DNA from: Pigoraptor chileana
Taxonomy: Eukaryota > Opisthokonta > Filasterea
NCBI GenBank assembly: GCA_943704495.1
Contig: CALSCR010000622.1
Coordinates: forward strand, 1 to 22,742
Length of the DNA: 22,742 nt
Direction: 5' to 3'
Position 1 is the stretch's first letter, and every line of letters starts with the position of its first letter. The notes under the pieces are model-generated. The model ran no database searches and was not told where the DNA came from. It saw nothing but the letters and a program-made list of their open reading frames with translations. Shown here in pieces: positions 1 to 11,956 of this stretch. Position numbers and translations under genes: made by a program.

Positions 1-580
1 AACCACAAACTGTGGCATTCGTTCAGCAGTGCCCGCGTGCCGTGATAATTAAGTGTTAGTGGGTTGGTCTGATCACTCTGATCAATTTGCTTCTTGTTCG
101 GATTTCATTTGAGACTGTTGTGCATTACCTTTTGCAGAATGTCAATAAATACGCGAGCATACCAAAAAAATCAAATGGACCAATAAATGTGTCGCTCTTT
201 TGCATCGTTCTGCTCTTGTATGTTTGAAATGCTTATGTAGGGAAGCAAATAATAAAATTATATAATTTACGCCACGCGGCATTAATCCACACCGACGGCG
301 ATTTTCAGTTCAGTGCGCCGCCGGTTGTGAGGTGTCGTTGTGACCGGCTGTCAGGCCCTGTTCGTCAGGCCCGACTTTCTGGTCCCTGTCACGTGACTGC
401 GTCATCAGGATTTTCGGCCTAGTAATTGACAGCAGCCGTACCTATGATGCGCTTTCCTTCTGTGGCTGTCTGTGTCAAATGATGCACAAATGACGGGAGT
501 GTCGCTTGAATAGGGCCGGTGTAAAGCTTCATGAGCATATAGGCACGTCCCATAGAAGCAGGCTATGTTCTTAGTCTGCA
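1..580. other. Left intergenic region, upstream of RAB3GAP1
   Basis: I found no coding exon here. The first 280 bases are AT-rich and hold three AATAAA hexamers in plus orientation at 144-149, 182-187 and 251-256. These could mark the 3' end of an upstream plus-strand gene whose coding part lies off the left edge, but the other genes in the window show no obvious AATAAA downstream, so this is weak. The stretch from about 300 to 580 is GC-richer and presumably contains the RAB3GAP1 promoter and 5' UTR. I saw no convincing TATA box. Confidence 0.5.
388..397. promoter_or_regulatory. Perfect palindrome GTCACGTGAC (E-box core)
   Basis: A 10-bp perfect palindrome with a CACGTG core lies about 185 bp upstream of the RAB3GAP1 start codon. 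CACGTG is the classical target of bHLH/bHLH-Zip and some bZIP factors. The 12-mer TGTCACGTGACT here (387-398) recurs at 6609-6620 inside the last GOGAT exon. A promoter role is inference, because the core is over-represented throughout the window, including in exons. Confidence 0.4.
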
Positions 581-3500
581 ATGGAGGCCCAGGGACGCCA
601 TCAGCAAGACGGCGTTGAGGTGCGTTGAGTTGGTTCTGCTGGTGTTGTGACGAGTTGCCTGCAGTGTTTCAACATATTTATTCGTCATCTTTCAACGCCC
701 TTCTCGTCGGCAGGATGTGTTTGAAATCAACGACTTCACGTGTGCATCACCATGGGAGAGGTGGGATCAAATTTCGCACGGCCGCTGCAGTTTCACCTAT
801 TTGTGACTCGTTGTGCGAACATAGGCTGATGGACCGTCATTTTGGGATAAGACGTCTCTTTCTTGCCAATAATGTTTCGCTTCTTCTCTTTGCAGCTTTG
901 TGGCGGACATTGAGGCGGCACTGCGGCTGTGGGGACTTGCGGACAGCGGTGGAGACAGACGGGTATGGCCATATCCCGCTACTGATCGTGGTCGTTGTTT
1001 ACCCACAGCGCTTCCTTATTAATGACTATCCAATCTTAGTCACGCTCACGCTCATGCTCATTATTCAATGACACATACCAATTGCACTGAAGTGGTATAC
1101 GCCCGCATAATAATTTGCGCATGCATCCCCGGCATCCCGTCCATGCAGTCGAACAGTGCATCACCGACTGCCTCGGGGACGCCCGTGCACCCTTGCGAGG
1201 CCGTTGTGTGGTGTGGCGACCGACAGTTCCTCCTGGCACACCACCGCCGCGACACCCACCGCGATGTACCTGTGCACAGGACTGCAGGTGGGTGGTGCTT
1301 GTCCGTGTGCATTCGCAGCTGCTGACGCAAGTGTCGTCAGTGTTGCTGCGCGTATCCTCCTTGTGCTGGTCCCATCAACCTTGTTTTATCTTGTTTCCTT
1401 TTGTTGTTGCATGTCGGCAGGCGAGCTCCCTGCGTACATGAGCTGTATGATGGACGCATCAAGTGACTTCCACGCCACAACACATCCAATTGAAACATGG
1501 TGTGTTTTGCCTATTAGATGGTGTTGTGTTTGTTTGTGCAGATGTATGTGTTCGTTGCTCGTCGCAAATGTGGGGCACTCAATTGAGTGTGGATGCGCTT
1601 GAATGTGAGATTGGGTGACGGCGCACGTGCCCATGCGTCATTCCTCTGCCTCTGTTGTGATTCCCCGCAACGCATCAATCGAACGCCCACACTGACTCAC
1701 TAACTGGCTGACCGAATACCCGCCCCAGGTTCGGAGCATCGGAGTTTCTCGTCCTGTCGCCATCATCAGACGGTCCTGTGGGGCGATCGGCCGTGCCTGT
1801 TTTGCTCGGGTCGCTCTCCCTTGCGGCGGGTGCCGTTGGATGGTGGGTGGCACGCTGCATGCCCGCGAACAACCGTAGGCAATGAGGCTCCCCGGGACAT
1901 TGTGTGGTGGTGGTTTGGTGGTCTGTGTGTGTGTGTGTTTCCTGCATGTTCCCATTGTGGTGTGCACGCCCCATCGAACCTGTTACTCCGCCACTACCCT
2001 TCTGACCCCGCATACCCTGTGTAATGTACCTGTCGCTGTAGCTGCCTGCCGCTGTTTGTGCAGCTGTCGGAATCACACGCGCGCGGTCCTCTGGTGTTTG
2101 GCGCCGCCTCTGCCCCGCACGGCGCGGGCACCGGCACCGTGCGCACAGACTACGAATGCGTGCGCCTGCCCTCCGTCCCCCGGTCGTGCGCCCACGTGGC
2201 AGGCCTCATCGATGTCTTCCGCTCGAAGATCGGGGACAGCCGCCTCGACGGGGTCGCCGATGACGTTGCCGCGAGGGGCATTGACGTGTCGGTACGCTTC
2301 ACATACTTTGGTGTGCGTGATCCTTTTGCGTCGGATGCGTTTGTGCGGCGGGACACGGGTGATCCGCCACCCTCGTCTTCGCCCATTGCCCCAGCCAGCT
2401 TCATGGCAGGCGCAACCGACCGTGGTATGATGATGATGCGGGATCCGCGCCGGAAGCATGCCCTGTCGCCGATTGTGCAGGGAGAGGTATGTGCGCCCAC
2501 TGTCTTGCGAGGGAATGTGTATGTGCGTGTGTCTGTGTGTTTGTATGTTTGTGTCTCTCTGTTTTTTGCTATTACTGGCCTACTTTGATCGTTTTGAACT
2601 TCCACCTTCCGCTTATTTGTTTGGTTTTTGATTGAGATTCCACTTTGCATTCAACATGCACGCCTTCTTCCCCCGCCCCACATACACGCAACATACATCG
2701 CAACACACAAACGCATGCATATACTTGTTCGCACACGCGCAACACAGCCTGAGCTTAACTGGGGTCTGCGCGGGGACCCTGTCGGCCAAATGCATTTGTG
2801 CGTTGCGTGGCCGTCATTTGCAGAGGACGCCATCGTCGACAATGCGATATACTCTGAGCTTGATCCCATAGCCGCCCCTGTGTGGTCGCTGCGTGTGCTG
2901 CCCTCCAATCCGCAGCCCACGGGACGCCTCGCCGATGCGGTCGGTCGCTACGTCGCCTGTTGTGCGTGCGATGTTGACTTTGACTCGCTCCGTGTGAACG
3001 CCGACCGCAGTGCACTCTCCGCCGCCGCCGCCGCAATGTCCGCATCAGCGGCACGTGACTCTGGCGCAAGTTCGCCACCTCCATCCGGGGCTGGGGACAG
3101 CCGGGCGGGGAAGGATGCATTGCGCGCACTGACTGACCCGTCGTCGCGGATGATTCCAAAGGTGGGCATGTCATGTTGGAGCGCCGGCATCACGCATTGG
3201 TGGGGCACGCAAGCGCGCCCCCTCTTCCTCTCTTTTTTTCATCTCCTTTACTTGCTTTGTTGTGGAGTCCATGGGCACAGCCCCTAAGACACTGACTTGA
3301 ATCCTACATCTCTCGTTCTCGCTCTTGTGGAGTCCATGGGCACAACACTGACTTTACTTGCGTTGCTTGTTGTTTTATTTCTGTCCCTTTTAATGGCGCC
3401 GCTTGCTTGTATGGCGTGAAGGTCGTGGGGCGATCTGTCTCTGCACTTTCGTCGTCTGTTGGCCACATGACATCCCTCGTGACTGCATCGGTCGACCGCG

Positions 3501-5765
3501 CCATATCCTCGCTTGTCGACGGCGAGGGCGAACCACCCCGGATGGAGGACATTGAGCGCGTATTTGCGGATCTGTTTTCGGATGATCCAGACAGCCAAGA
3601 CAGTCCCGAAAGTGCGGGTGATGGCGTGACCCCCGATGCCCGCCGCTGGGACGCGCTCGCGCGGCGGCTGAAGGCGGCTCCCGCGGACACGCTGACGCAC
3701 CTGCTTGCCGTGTATCTCTGCCGCGTGGGCAGGCGACACGGCGGAATGCGCGGGGTGGCGCTGTTCTGGACAGAGTTTCTGCGGGAAATTCGATGGCACT
3801 GGGAGAGTCTGACCCTGCTGCCCCGAATGAGCGGCGGGGACGGCCACAACGAGGGGCGCCCCGCACTCCCCGACATGTCCCTGTGTGTACTGCACCAGAA
3901 GCTGCAGATGCTCAACTGCTGCATACACAGCAAAATGCTTCGCGACGCCGCCCGAGAGCGCATCAGCTGCAGCCGCAGTAACAGCGATGCGACGGCGCCA
4001 CAAAACGATGACGAGGACAACGACGAGTTTTTCGAGGCTGCACAGGATGAGTCCGAGTGGGGCGAGTGGCCGGATGCGTCGCCGGGTGGGCAGGCGTCGC
4101 CGTCGTCTCCCGGGCGACCGCAGCCCCCGCCGGCAACTGGCCCCGAGGGCGTCGTGCAGACGCACGAAACACTGCGCATACTCGGCAGTGGGGAGCCGCT
4201 GGGTATCCCCGCGACGCAGGAGGCAGGGCCAATGACGGAAGACATGGTTCACGACCAGGCCGAGGTGTTCGCGCGGCTGGACGCATCGGGCGACGGGGCG
4301 GCCATTCGCGCCCGGATGCAGGCGGCGTCGCTGCTCTCGGATATGGAGGCATTCAAGGTGGGAATGCGACGCAAAAAAGCTCTGTTGTGTCACTGCCCAA
4401 TGCCCAACGATCCTCCTGCTTGCTATTCTGTGGCGTGTATATTGTGCGCTGACATCCCTCTCGTTCTCTATCTGTGTTCGCCGTTGCATATTTTGCGCGT
4501 GGGAACGTGACTCGGCGTCTTGTTTTTCTGCTTATTCGGCATGTGCAGGCCGCAAACCCATCGTCGTCTCTGGCCGATTTTGTGCGATGGCACTCGCCCC
4601 GTGATTGGGTCTTGTCCGCGAACGATCTCTCGCCGTGTCCAGACGAATCTGGTGTGCTGTCAGCGCGGATGAGTTGTCCGGGGAACCTGTGGGCGGAGGT
4701 TTGGGCTCAGGTGATTATCCGATCCTGTGTGTGCCTCTGTGCCCGCCCGTTGTGTATGTAGATGTATGTAAGTGTATGCGTAATGTGCTTGTGCGCGCGT
4801 GTGTGTGAAAGTGTGTATGCGTATATGCAATAGTGGGTGGATTTGGCCCTCGCTATGCCTATCTTGTCTGGGACTTTGTGAATTGCTGTCCTTCCATTCA
4901 GGGTCTCTGAATGGGCATCAGAATGAGTGCTGTGTCTTTACTGAACTCTTCTCCCTTCCCGCCGCTTACCTTTAATCCCACTCCCGCACCCGCGCAGGCG
5001 AGACCCATCCCTGCAAATCGGCAACGCCCCCTATTCGATTGCACTCGCGAGGCCGAAAAAGTGTTGCATTTCCTTGAGAGCCTTTCTGTCGGCGCCGTGC
5101 ACCGCATGCTCCTCCCATCGGTCGTCCTTGCTGCCTTCCGCACGCTGCACTCTGCCGATGTGCTGCAACAGACGCAGCTCCGTCAGCGCGATGGGCATGC
5201 CACAGCGCGTGACATTCGCGGCACAAGTAGCACAGGCGGAGACAGAGGCAGCGACAATGACTCTTCCCTGTCGGTGGCTGCGCGCGCCATTGCCGCGGCC
5301 ATGGACTCTGTGCCCGCGGCACTCGATGCGGCCGGTGAGCAGACGCCGTTTGGTGCGCTTTTGCCCCTCTCCGAATGCGAGGCGCTGCTGGGTGCGCAGG
5401 CGTCGCTGGGCGACCGGTTGCCGGGTCAGCGTCGACTCGTCGCGGCTCTGCTAGAGAGCGACGAAGCCCATGTTGCAACGTCTGCGGAGAGGGAGGCCGT
5501 CGCGGCCGTGTTTGTGCGCGCGGGCTGGGCGGCGGGCGGTGGGAATGACGTCGCGAGAGGTGATGACGCCAGTTCCTTAGGGTCAGCCAATGCGGCGGGC
5601 GGCGATTTTGGTGTCCCGGATGTGCGCGAGTGCGTGCTGCGTGCCGTCTCGCCGCGGCCGAGTGGCGTCTCGCAGCCGGTCGCGCACCGCCTCTACTGCG
5701 GCGCAATGCCCGGCGGCGAGTTCAGGCTGGCGGGGGCCATCTCCCGCGACGGTCTCTTCCGGTGA
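581..5765 (+). CDS. RAB3GAP1: Rab3 GTPase-activating protein catalytic subunit (RAB3GAP1 family), 11 exons, 1069 aa
   Basis: Exons: 581-619, 714-760, 896-962, 1149-1287, 1421-1499, 1729-1842, 2042-2486, 2748-3161, 3422-4357, 4549-4710, 4998-5765. All have GT-AG borders and matching phases. The product is collinear with human RAB3GAP1 (981 aa). Landmarks are the N-terminal FEINDFT...PW block (about 16-27), LPLFVQL (164-170), VDNAIYSELDP (340-350), LHQKLQMLNCCI (606-616) and an acidic, low-complexity linker. Next come FVRWHSPRDW (771-780), TREAEKVLHF (about 830-839) and C-terminal FRLAGA (1056-1061). The FVRW-SPRD segment belongs to the conserved catalytic region of the human protein, where I recall an essential arginine (Arg728). 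The family, with RAB3GAP2, acts as a GAP for Rab3 and a GEF for Rab18 and affects autophagy; RAB3GAP2 is not in this window. Exons 1-6 are short (39-139 bp) and rest on phase plus alignment. The exon 9 acceptor is AAG, the first AG after a pyrimidine tract. Family assignment is very secure; individual 5' splice sites are less so. Confidence 0.94.
2487..2747 (+). repeat. RAB3GAP1 intron 7 with GT tract near donor and AC tract near acceptor
   Basis: A GT/TG-rich imperfect tract at about 2516-2562 follows the GTATGT donor. A CA/AC-rich tract at about 2678-2746 runs into the acceptor at 2747. The two are complementary in the transcript. Intron bridging by such pairs is inference. Confidence 0.7.
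3261..3354 (+). repeat. Dispersed intronic repeat, copies A and B, in RAB3GAP1 intron 8
   Basis: Copy A (3261-3313) starts with TGTGGAGTCCATGGGCACA and ends with a block containing GACACTGACTTGAATCC. Copy B (3325-3354) has the same 19-base start but lacks about 9 internal bases before ACACTGACTT. The pair is flanked by the short direct repeat CTTTACTTGC (about 3246 and 3352). Copy A matches a copy in WDR8 intron 6 at 49 of 53 positions, so this is a genuine dispersed element. I do not recognise the family. Confidence 0.8.
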
Positions 5766-6585
5766 CTTCTGGGGGTGTGCTGTGTGTGGCGCGTGTTGTT
5801 CCATGGTCAGCCGTGTGCTGTCAGCGGGTCGGTTGCTTGATTACCACACGCGGCGAATGTGTGTCGTGCCAATCAACGTCAACTGCAACAAGAATGAGTC
5901 TGGCGTGTTGCTTATGAGCTGAAATACAAGGCTCTCCCAGTCACATGTCCTGCTCTCGAGTGTGATGATGCAAAGGCCGTGGATAGGCAATCACAAAACA
6001 AATGGCTCGGCTTTTCATAATTTTCGGCATTTCATAATTTTTCAAATCGAGATGCACTTGCGGGCATTGTTGTACAACCATATCATATCATACATTTAGC
6101 ATAAACGCGCAAAATACAGAACAGCCACAAAGAAGGCGCAAGATATGACTCGACTGAGCGAACAAACAACAGAACAGTAGAGATATGCGCACACTAACAA
6201 AATAACAATACACGCCGATGGAGGCAGTGAAGGATGTATCGCATCTATCGAGGATCCAACGGCAAAAGGGCCTTCCGTGTTGTGACGGAGTCGCACGCCT
6301 CCACTGAAAGGCTGCCATACATGTGTTCGCAGACAGGCGAGAGGCAGCAGAAACAGCCAGAGAGTGCGGGGGTGCTGACGGTGGGCTTGTGTGCCTCTGC
6401 GTATGCAGGCGTCGCACACTCCTCTCATGTGGCTATTTGCGTGTACAATAGCAGTCCTCCCAGTGCCCATGCCTCGCGCGCATGTGCGGTGTGTGCACAG
6501 GGAGAGACGCCGCCATGATGGATGTGGGTCCACGGGTCCATGCGTCACGTGTGGTGTGCCGTGCCTTGAATTCAAATTCACGTCT
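5766..6585. other. Convergent intergenic region between RAB3GAP1 and GOGAT
   Basis: This stretch carries the two facing 3' ends and no supported coding exon. It should contain both 3' UTRs. An AT-rich part around 5990-6100 contains a short direct repeat with TTTCATAATTTT at about 6013 and 6030. No AATAAA was found in sense for either gene, so the polyadenylation signal is unidentified. A CACGTG lies at 6546. Confidence 0.6.
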
Positions 6586-9500
6586 TCAGTTGCCAACGGC
6601 AAACCTCTTGTCACGTGACTGAGAGCGTACCTGAGGAATGACGACACCGCCAGACACAGGAAGTGACGTTTGTCCCATCAGCGCAATGTCCACTTCACGT
6701 GCCGCCGCCCGTCCCTCCCGGATGGCCCACACAATCAGCGACTGTCCGCGGCGGCAGTCTGCAAAAGGGCGCATTGGTTGACAGGTTGCGCAGGGTGTGT
6801 TGGAGACGAAAGAAAGGCATGCATTGTTAGCAATCTGCGTCAGTGTGCAACTGTGCAACTGTTCCCTGTGTGTAAGTGCCACTGTGTGTGTATGTGTCTA
6901 CAACTACGTCTCTATCTGTGCGTGTTGGGAGGGGGCGAAGGTAATACAGAACAGCAGCATCGCACACATCCCACAAAGAACACACGGATTCACTCCAATG
7001 TGTCCATGGATTTGACACCCACCACACACACAACAAACATACACACAAAACTAAACAAAACAGGGCAAGAAGACAACGCACCTCCAGCGATAAAGATCTT
7101 CTTCGATGCCGTCGAGTGACCGCCGCCGACCGTGCGCAGGTTGGACCGGGCGTCCGTGGCGAGGCCCAGCTGCTTTGCAAGCGCGCTCTCGGGACCCGTG
7201 TAGCCGAGAGCGAGGAGCACCACGTCCGCCTTGAACAGTTGCTCTGAGCCCTCCACCTCCTCCATGTGCCAGTTGCCGGCCACATCGCGCAGCCACCGCA
7301 CCTGCGTCGCACTCACGCCCGCAACGCGTCCCTTCGAGTCGGCAAGAAACTCCTTCGTCATTGTCGCAAACTCCCGCGGGTCCTTCCCGTCACGTGCCAC
7401 GGCCTCGGCGTGCCCATACTCATTGCGCAGAACGCGCGGGTAGTTGGGCCACGGATTGTCTGCCGTGCGGCGCTCGCCGGGCTTCAGGTTGATCTCGAAA
7501 TTGCGCACACTCTTCGCGCCCTGTCGCAGCGCCGTCGCCATGCAGTCGACGCCGGTGTCACCGCCGCCAATCACAACAACATCCTTGCCCTTGACGTCGA
7601 TTGTCTCCCCCGGCTGCACTGTGCCCTCCCGCTTCGCATCCCACTCGCTCACAACGCGCTTTGTGCTCGGCGTCAAAAAGTCCATCGCGTAATGGATGCC
7701 CTTCGCGTCACGTCCGGGCACGGGCAAGTCGCGCGGCCACGTGCTGCCCACCGCGACGATCACAGCGTCGTTCTCAGAGACGAGCTGCAGCGGGTCGATT
7801 GTCTCACCCACGTGCGCGTTTGTGACAAAAGAAATGCCCTCCGCCGCAAGGACATCGACGCGACGCTGCACAATGCGCTTGTCCAGCTTCATGTTTGGAA
7901 TTCCGTACATGAGCAGGCCGCCAATGCGATCGGCGCGCTCGTAGACAGTGACCGTGTGTCCCGCGCGGTTGAGCTGGTCTGCGGCGGCAAGACCCGCGGG
8001 GCCCGAGCCAATCACGGCGACGCGTTGGCCGGTGCGCACGGAGGGGGGGCGGGGGACAACCCAGCCCTTCTCAAACGCATGGTCGATGATGGAGACCTCA
8101 ACGCTCTTGATGGCCACGGGGTCCGAGTTGATGCCGAGCACGCACGCGCCCTCGCACGGGGCGGGGCACACGCGCCCGGTGAACTCGGGAAAGTTGTTTG
8201 TGAGGGCGAGCTGGTCATAGGCCTCCTGCCAGCGGCCGCGGTGCACAAGGTCGTTCCATTTCGGAATGATGTTTCCGATGGGACACCCAGAGCCGCTCTG
8301 GCAAAACGGCACGCCGCAGTCCATGCATCGCGACGCCTGCTTGCGCACATCCGCCTCTGCCGCGGGCGTCGCAATCTCCTCAAAGTCCTTCAGACGGGCG
8401 GCCGCATCGCGCAACTTGGGCTTGACGCGCTCGTACTTCATGAAGCCATGCACCTTGTCGAAAACGCCGTCCTGCTCGGCGGCAGACGCACTGGCGACGG
8501 CGGCAGGGGGTGCAGCAACGGCGGGCTCCACCTTTGCCGCCTCCGCCGCCTTCGCTGCCTTTGCGGCGACAAGCACTCGCTCATAGTCGATGGGCATAAC
8601 GCGCACAAATTGGCCCACCGACTGCGGCCACGACGCAAGCAGATCCGCCGCCACAGTCGATCCCGTGACGCGCCCGTGCTCTGCCACAGTTTCGCGCAGC
8701 CACTCGGTCTCCTCGGCATCCTCCACCTTGCCGAGGCGCACGAGCTCCGGGTTGCACCGGAACGCGCCCGCGGGGTCCAAGACATATGCAATGCCGCCGC
8801 TCATTCCTGCGGCAAAGTTCCTGCCGACACCGCCGAGAATGACCACTCGCCCGCCCGTCATGTACTCGCAGCCGTGGTCGCCGACGCCCTCGCAGACGGC
8901 CGTTGCGCCAGAGTTGCGCACGCAAAAGCGCTCCGCAGTGACGCCCCGGATGAAGGCCTTGCCGGACGTCGCACCGTAGAGACAGACGTTGCCGACAATG
9001 ATGTTGTCCTGGGGGCGGAAGCCGTCCGCGTATTCGCCCGGCCTCACAATGACCGTGCCGCCAGAGAGGCCCTTGCCCACATAGTCGTTTGCGTCGCCCT
9101 CCAGCTCAATCGTCACGCCCTTCGCAAGGAACGCGCCGAGCGACTGGCCCGCAGTGCCCCGGAGGCGAATGCGGATGGAGTCGTCCGGTAGCCCCGCCTC
9201 CCCATGCGCCTTTGCAATCTCGTGGCTGAGCGTTGTTCCGACAACTCGGTTAATGTTTGTGACGGGCATGTCAATGACGGTCTTTGTGGCCCCACCGTCC
9301 GCAATCGAAGCGAGCGCGCGGCGGATGATTTCGTTGTCGATGCGCGTGGGGGCGTCGAGTGCGTGGTCCTGCTTGGTGACGCAGTGGGTGGCGGCGCCCT
9401 TCCGCAGGGTGAATGCGGGCGTGAGGACGGCCGACAGATCCAAATTGCGCAGTTTTTCAGAGCGTCCCTCCTGCGAATATGCGACGAAATTGTGCAAAAG

Positions 9501-11876
9501 CGATTTGTTGGTTAGAAGGATAATACAATGTCACAAAGTCCTACCCACACACGCGCACGCACACAGAAACGCACTAAAGAACACACACAGAAACAGAAAC
9601 ACCAACGAACACACACAGACACACACACACACCATGTTGGCCCTGAGGAGATCGCTGCGGCCAACCATTTCGTTGAATGTGCGGAATCCGAGGCGCGCCA
9701 TGTGCTCTCGGACCTCCTCTGCGACCATAAAGAGGTAGTTGACCACGTGCTCCGGCTGCCCCTCAAACTTCTTCCGCAGCTCGGGGTCCTGCGTTGCGAT
9801 TCCGACGGGGCACGTGTTCAGATGGCACTTGCGCATCATTGTGCACCCGAGCGCAATGAGCGGCGCCGTCGAAAACCCAAACTCCTCCGCCCCGAGCAGC
9901 GCCGCCAGCACGACGTCGCGTCCCGTGCGCAGCTGGCCGTCCGTCTGCAGCACAACGCGCCCGCGGAGATCGTTCAGCACGAGCGTCTGGTGCGTCTCTG
10001 CCAGGCCAAGCTCCCACGGCAGCCCCGCATGCTTGATGCCCGTCCAGCTGCTGGCGCCGGTCCCGCCGTCGTGGCCAGAGATCAAAATGTGCTCCGCGTG
10101 GCCCTTAGCAACGCCCGCAGCAACGACGCCCACGCCGGCTTCCGACACGAGCTTCACCGATATGCGCGACGATGGATTGGCGCACTTGAGGTCGAAAATC
10201 AGCTGGGAGAGATCCTCGATCGAGTAGATGTCGTGGTGCGGCGGCGGCGAAATGAGGCCAACACCAGCCGTCGAGTGGCGGGTCTTTGCAATGCTGTCGC
10301 TGACCTTGTGTCCGGGGAGCTCACCGCCCTCGCCGGGCTTGGCACCCTGGGCCATCTTGATCTGCAGTTCGTCCGCATTTGAAAGGTAGCCGATCGTGAC
10401 GCCGAATCGTCCAGACGCAATCTGCTTGATTGCCGAGCGGAGGTTGGGCGCGCCCTTTGTCGCAGCGTATCGCGAGGGATCTTCGCCGCCCTCGCCCGTG
10501 TTGCTCTTCCCGCCAATCTCGTTCATTGCGGCGGCAAGCGTTGTGTGCGCCTCGAGTGAGATTGAGCCGTAGCTCATCGCGCCCGTCACAAAGCGCCGCA
10601 CAATCGCCTGCGCCGTCTCGACCTCCGCAATCGGCACCGCCTGCCGCTGCGCAGGGTCAAACTCAAACAGACCCCGCAGCGTGCAGTCCCGGATAGCTAG
10701 CTGCTGCGACCGCACAAAGTCGTCGTAAGCGCGCTTGTTTTTTCGGCGCGCAGCGTCCTGCAAATTTGCGATGGCCGCGGGGCTGTTCATGTGCTGCTCG
10801 CCCCCATCACGCCAGTGGTAGTCGCCTGGGTTGGGCAGTGCTAGTGTGGCCACGGCAGCAAAGCGTCCGGGGTAGGCGAGGTCGTGGCGGGCGAGGGCTT
10901 CTTTGGCAATGACGGCAAAGTCAATGCCGCCGATGCGCGATGCAGTGCCTGAGAAGCACTTGTCCATAACCTGTTATGCACACACACACACAGCACATAC
11001 ACACACACGCAAGCAGAGTGAGCCATGGCACAGCAGTACGTCGAAACGGGTTCGACAAGGAACAGAAGCATCAAGCACGCATGCACACGTCCCACAATTT
11101 GAGCGTAGATGTAGTCGGAACATCGCCCATCAATTCAAAAAAGATATGACGCAGTACGAGACAGGGCGCATGGTCATTTTCCAGCGACTGCATTCGCAAA
11201 CACCACGTGACACACTATTGGTATGCCGCAGATGCAGCATATGGCCACCAATGTACCATTCAAGCACATGCTCGCACTCACATCGCTCCCCACACCGACA
11301 GCCTCGAAGATCTGCGCGCCCTTGTATCCCTGCAGCGTCGAAATGCCCATCTTTGCCATGACCTTCATCATGCCCGTCTGCAGCGACTTGATGTAGTTCT
11401 TCGTCGCCGTTTCGATCGTCAGATCCTTCACCGTCTCCATGCGACCCTCCGCAATCACGCGCTCGGCAATGTCGTACACCAGATACGGACACACGGCGTC
11501 TGCACCAAAGCCAATCAGCGTGCAGTGGTGGTGGACCTCCCTCGCCTCGCCCGTTTCGACGACGAGACCGATTTGCAGGCGCTGCTTGTTGCGCACGAGA
11601 TGCTGGTGGACCGCGCCCAGTGCGACAAGGGCGCTCGCGGGCACACGCTCAGCCGAGGACGTCGCATCGGAAAGCACCGCAAATTGGTGTCCGCTGGCGA
11701 TGGCATCAGACACCTCCCGACACGCGCGATCGACCGCGTCCAGGTAGCCCTGCTCACCGGCGCTGCGGGGGAAGGTGATGTCCACAACCTGTGTGTGTAT
11801 GTGTGTGTGTGTCGGTGGGTGGGGTGGTCGTCGTGTGGGTGCACAAACAGAGAGAAGTGAGGGCAAATCGAGGGGT

Positions 11877-11956
<80 letters not shown>

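Noticed and set aside
144-256. Three AATAAA hexamers as a firm 3' end of an upstream gene
   Set aside because: The region is AT-rich, no coding sequence is visible, and the other genes do not show AATAAA downstream.
1501-1602. Possible RAB3GAP1 exon reading MYVFVARRKCGALN
   Set aside because: It would create a stop at the phase-2 junction. The exon at 1729-1842 restores WFGASEFLVLSP, which aligns with the family.
3284-4489. 401-codon minus-strand open frame antisense to RAB3GAP1 exon 9
   Set aside because: The plus strand encodes a clear RAB3GAP1 segment with matching splice phases; the antisense frame has no recognisable domain.
6096-6647. 183-codon minus-strand frame beyond the GOGAT stop
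   Set aside because: It overlaps the last GOGAT exon in another frame, has low-complexity composition and shows no family resemblance.
7266-9191. 641-codon plus-strand open frame antisense to GOGAT exon 8
   Set aside because: It is a shadow of the conserved GOGAT coding strand, showing Arg/Ala/His-rich composition and no family resemblance.
9471-9497. Extra residues in frame upstream of GOGAT exon 8
   Set aside because: No AG precedes them after the branch-point candidate; the first usable acceptor is at 9471-9472.
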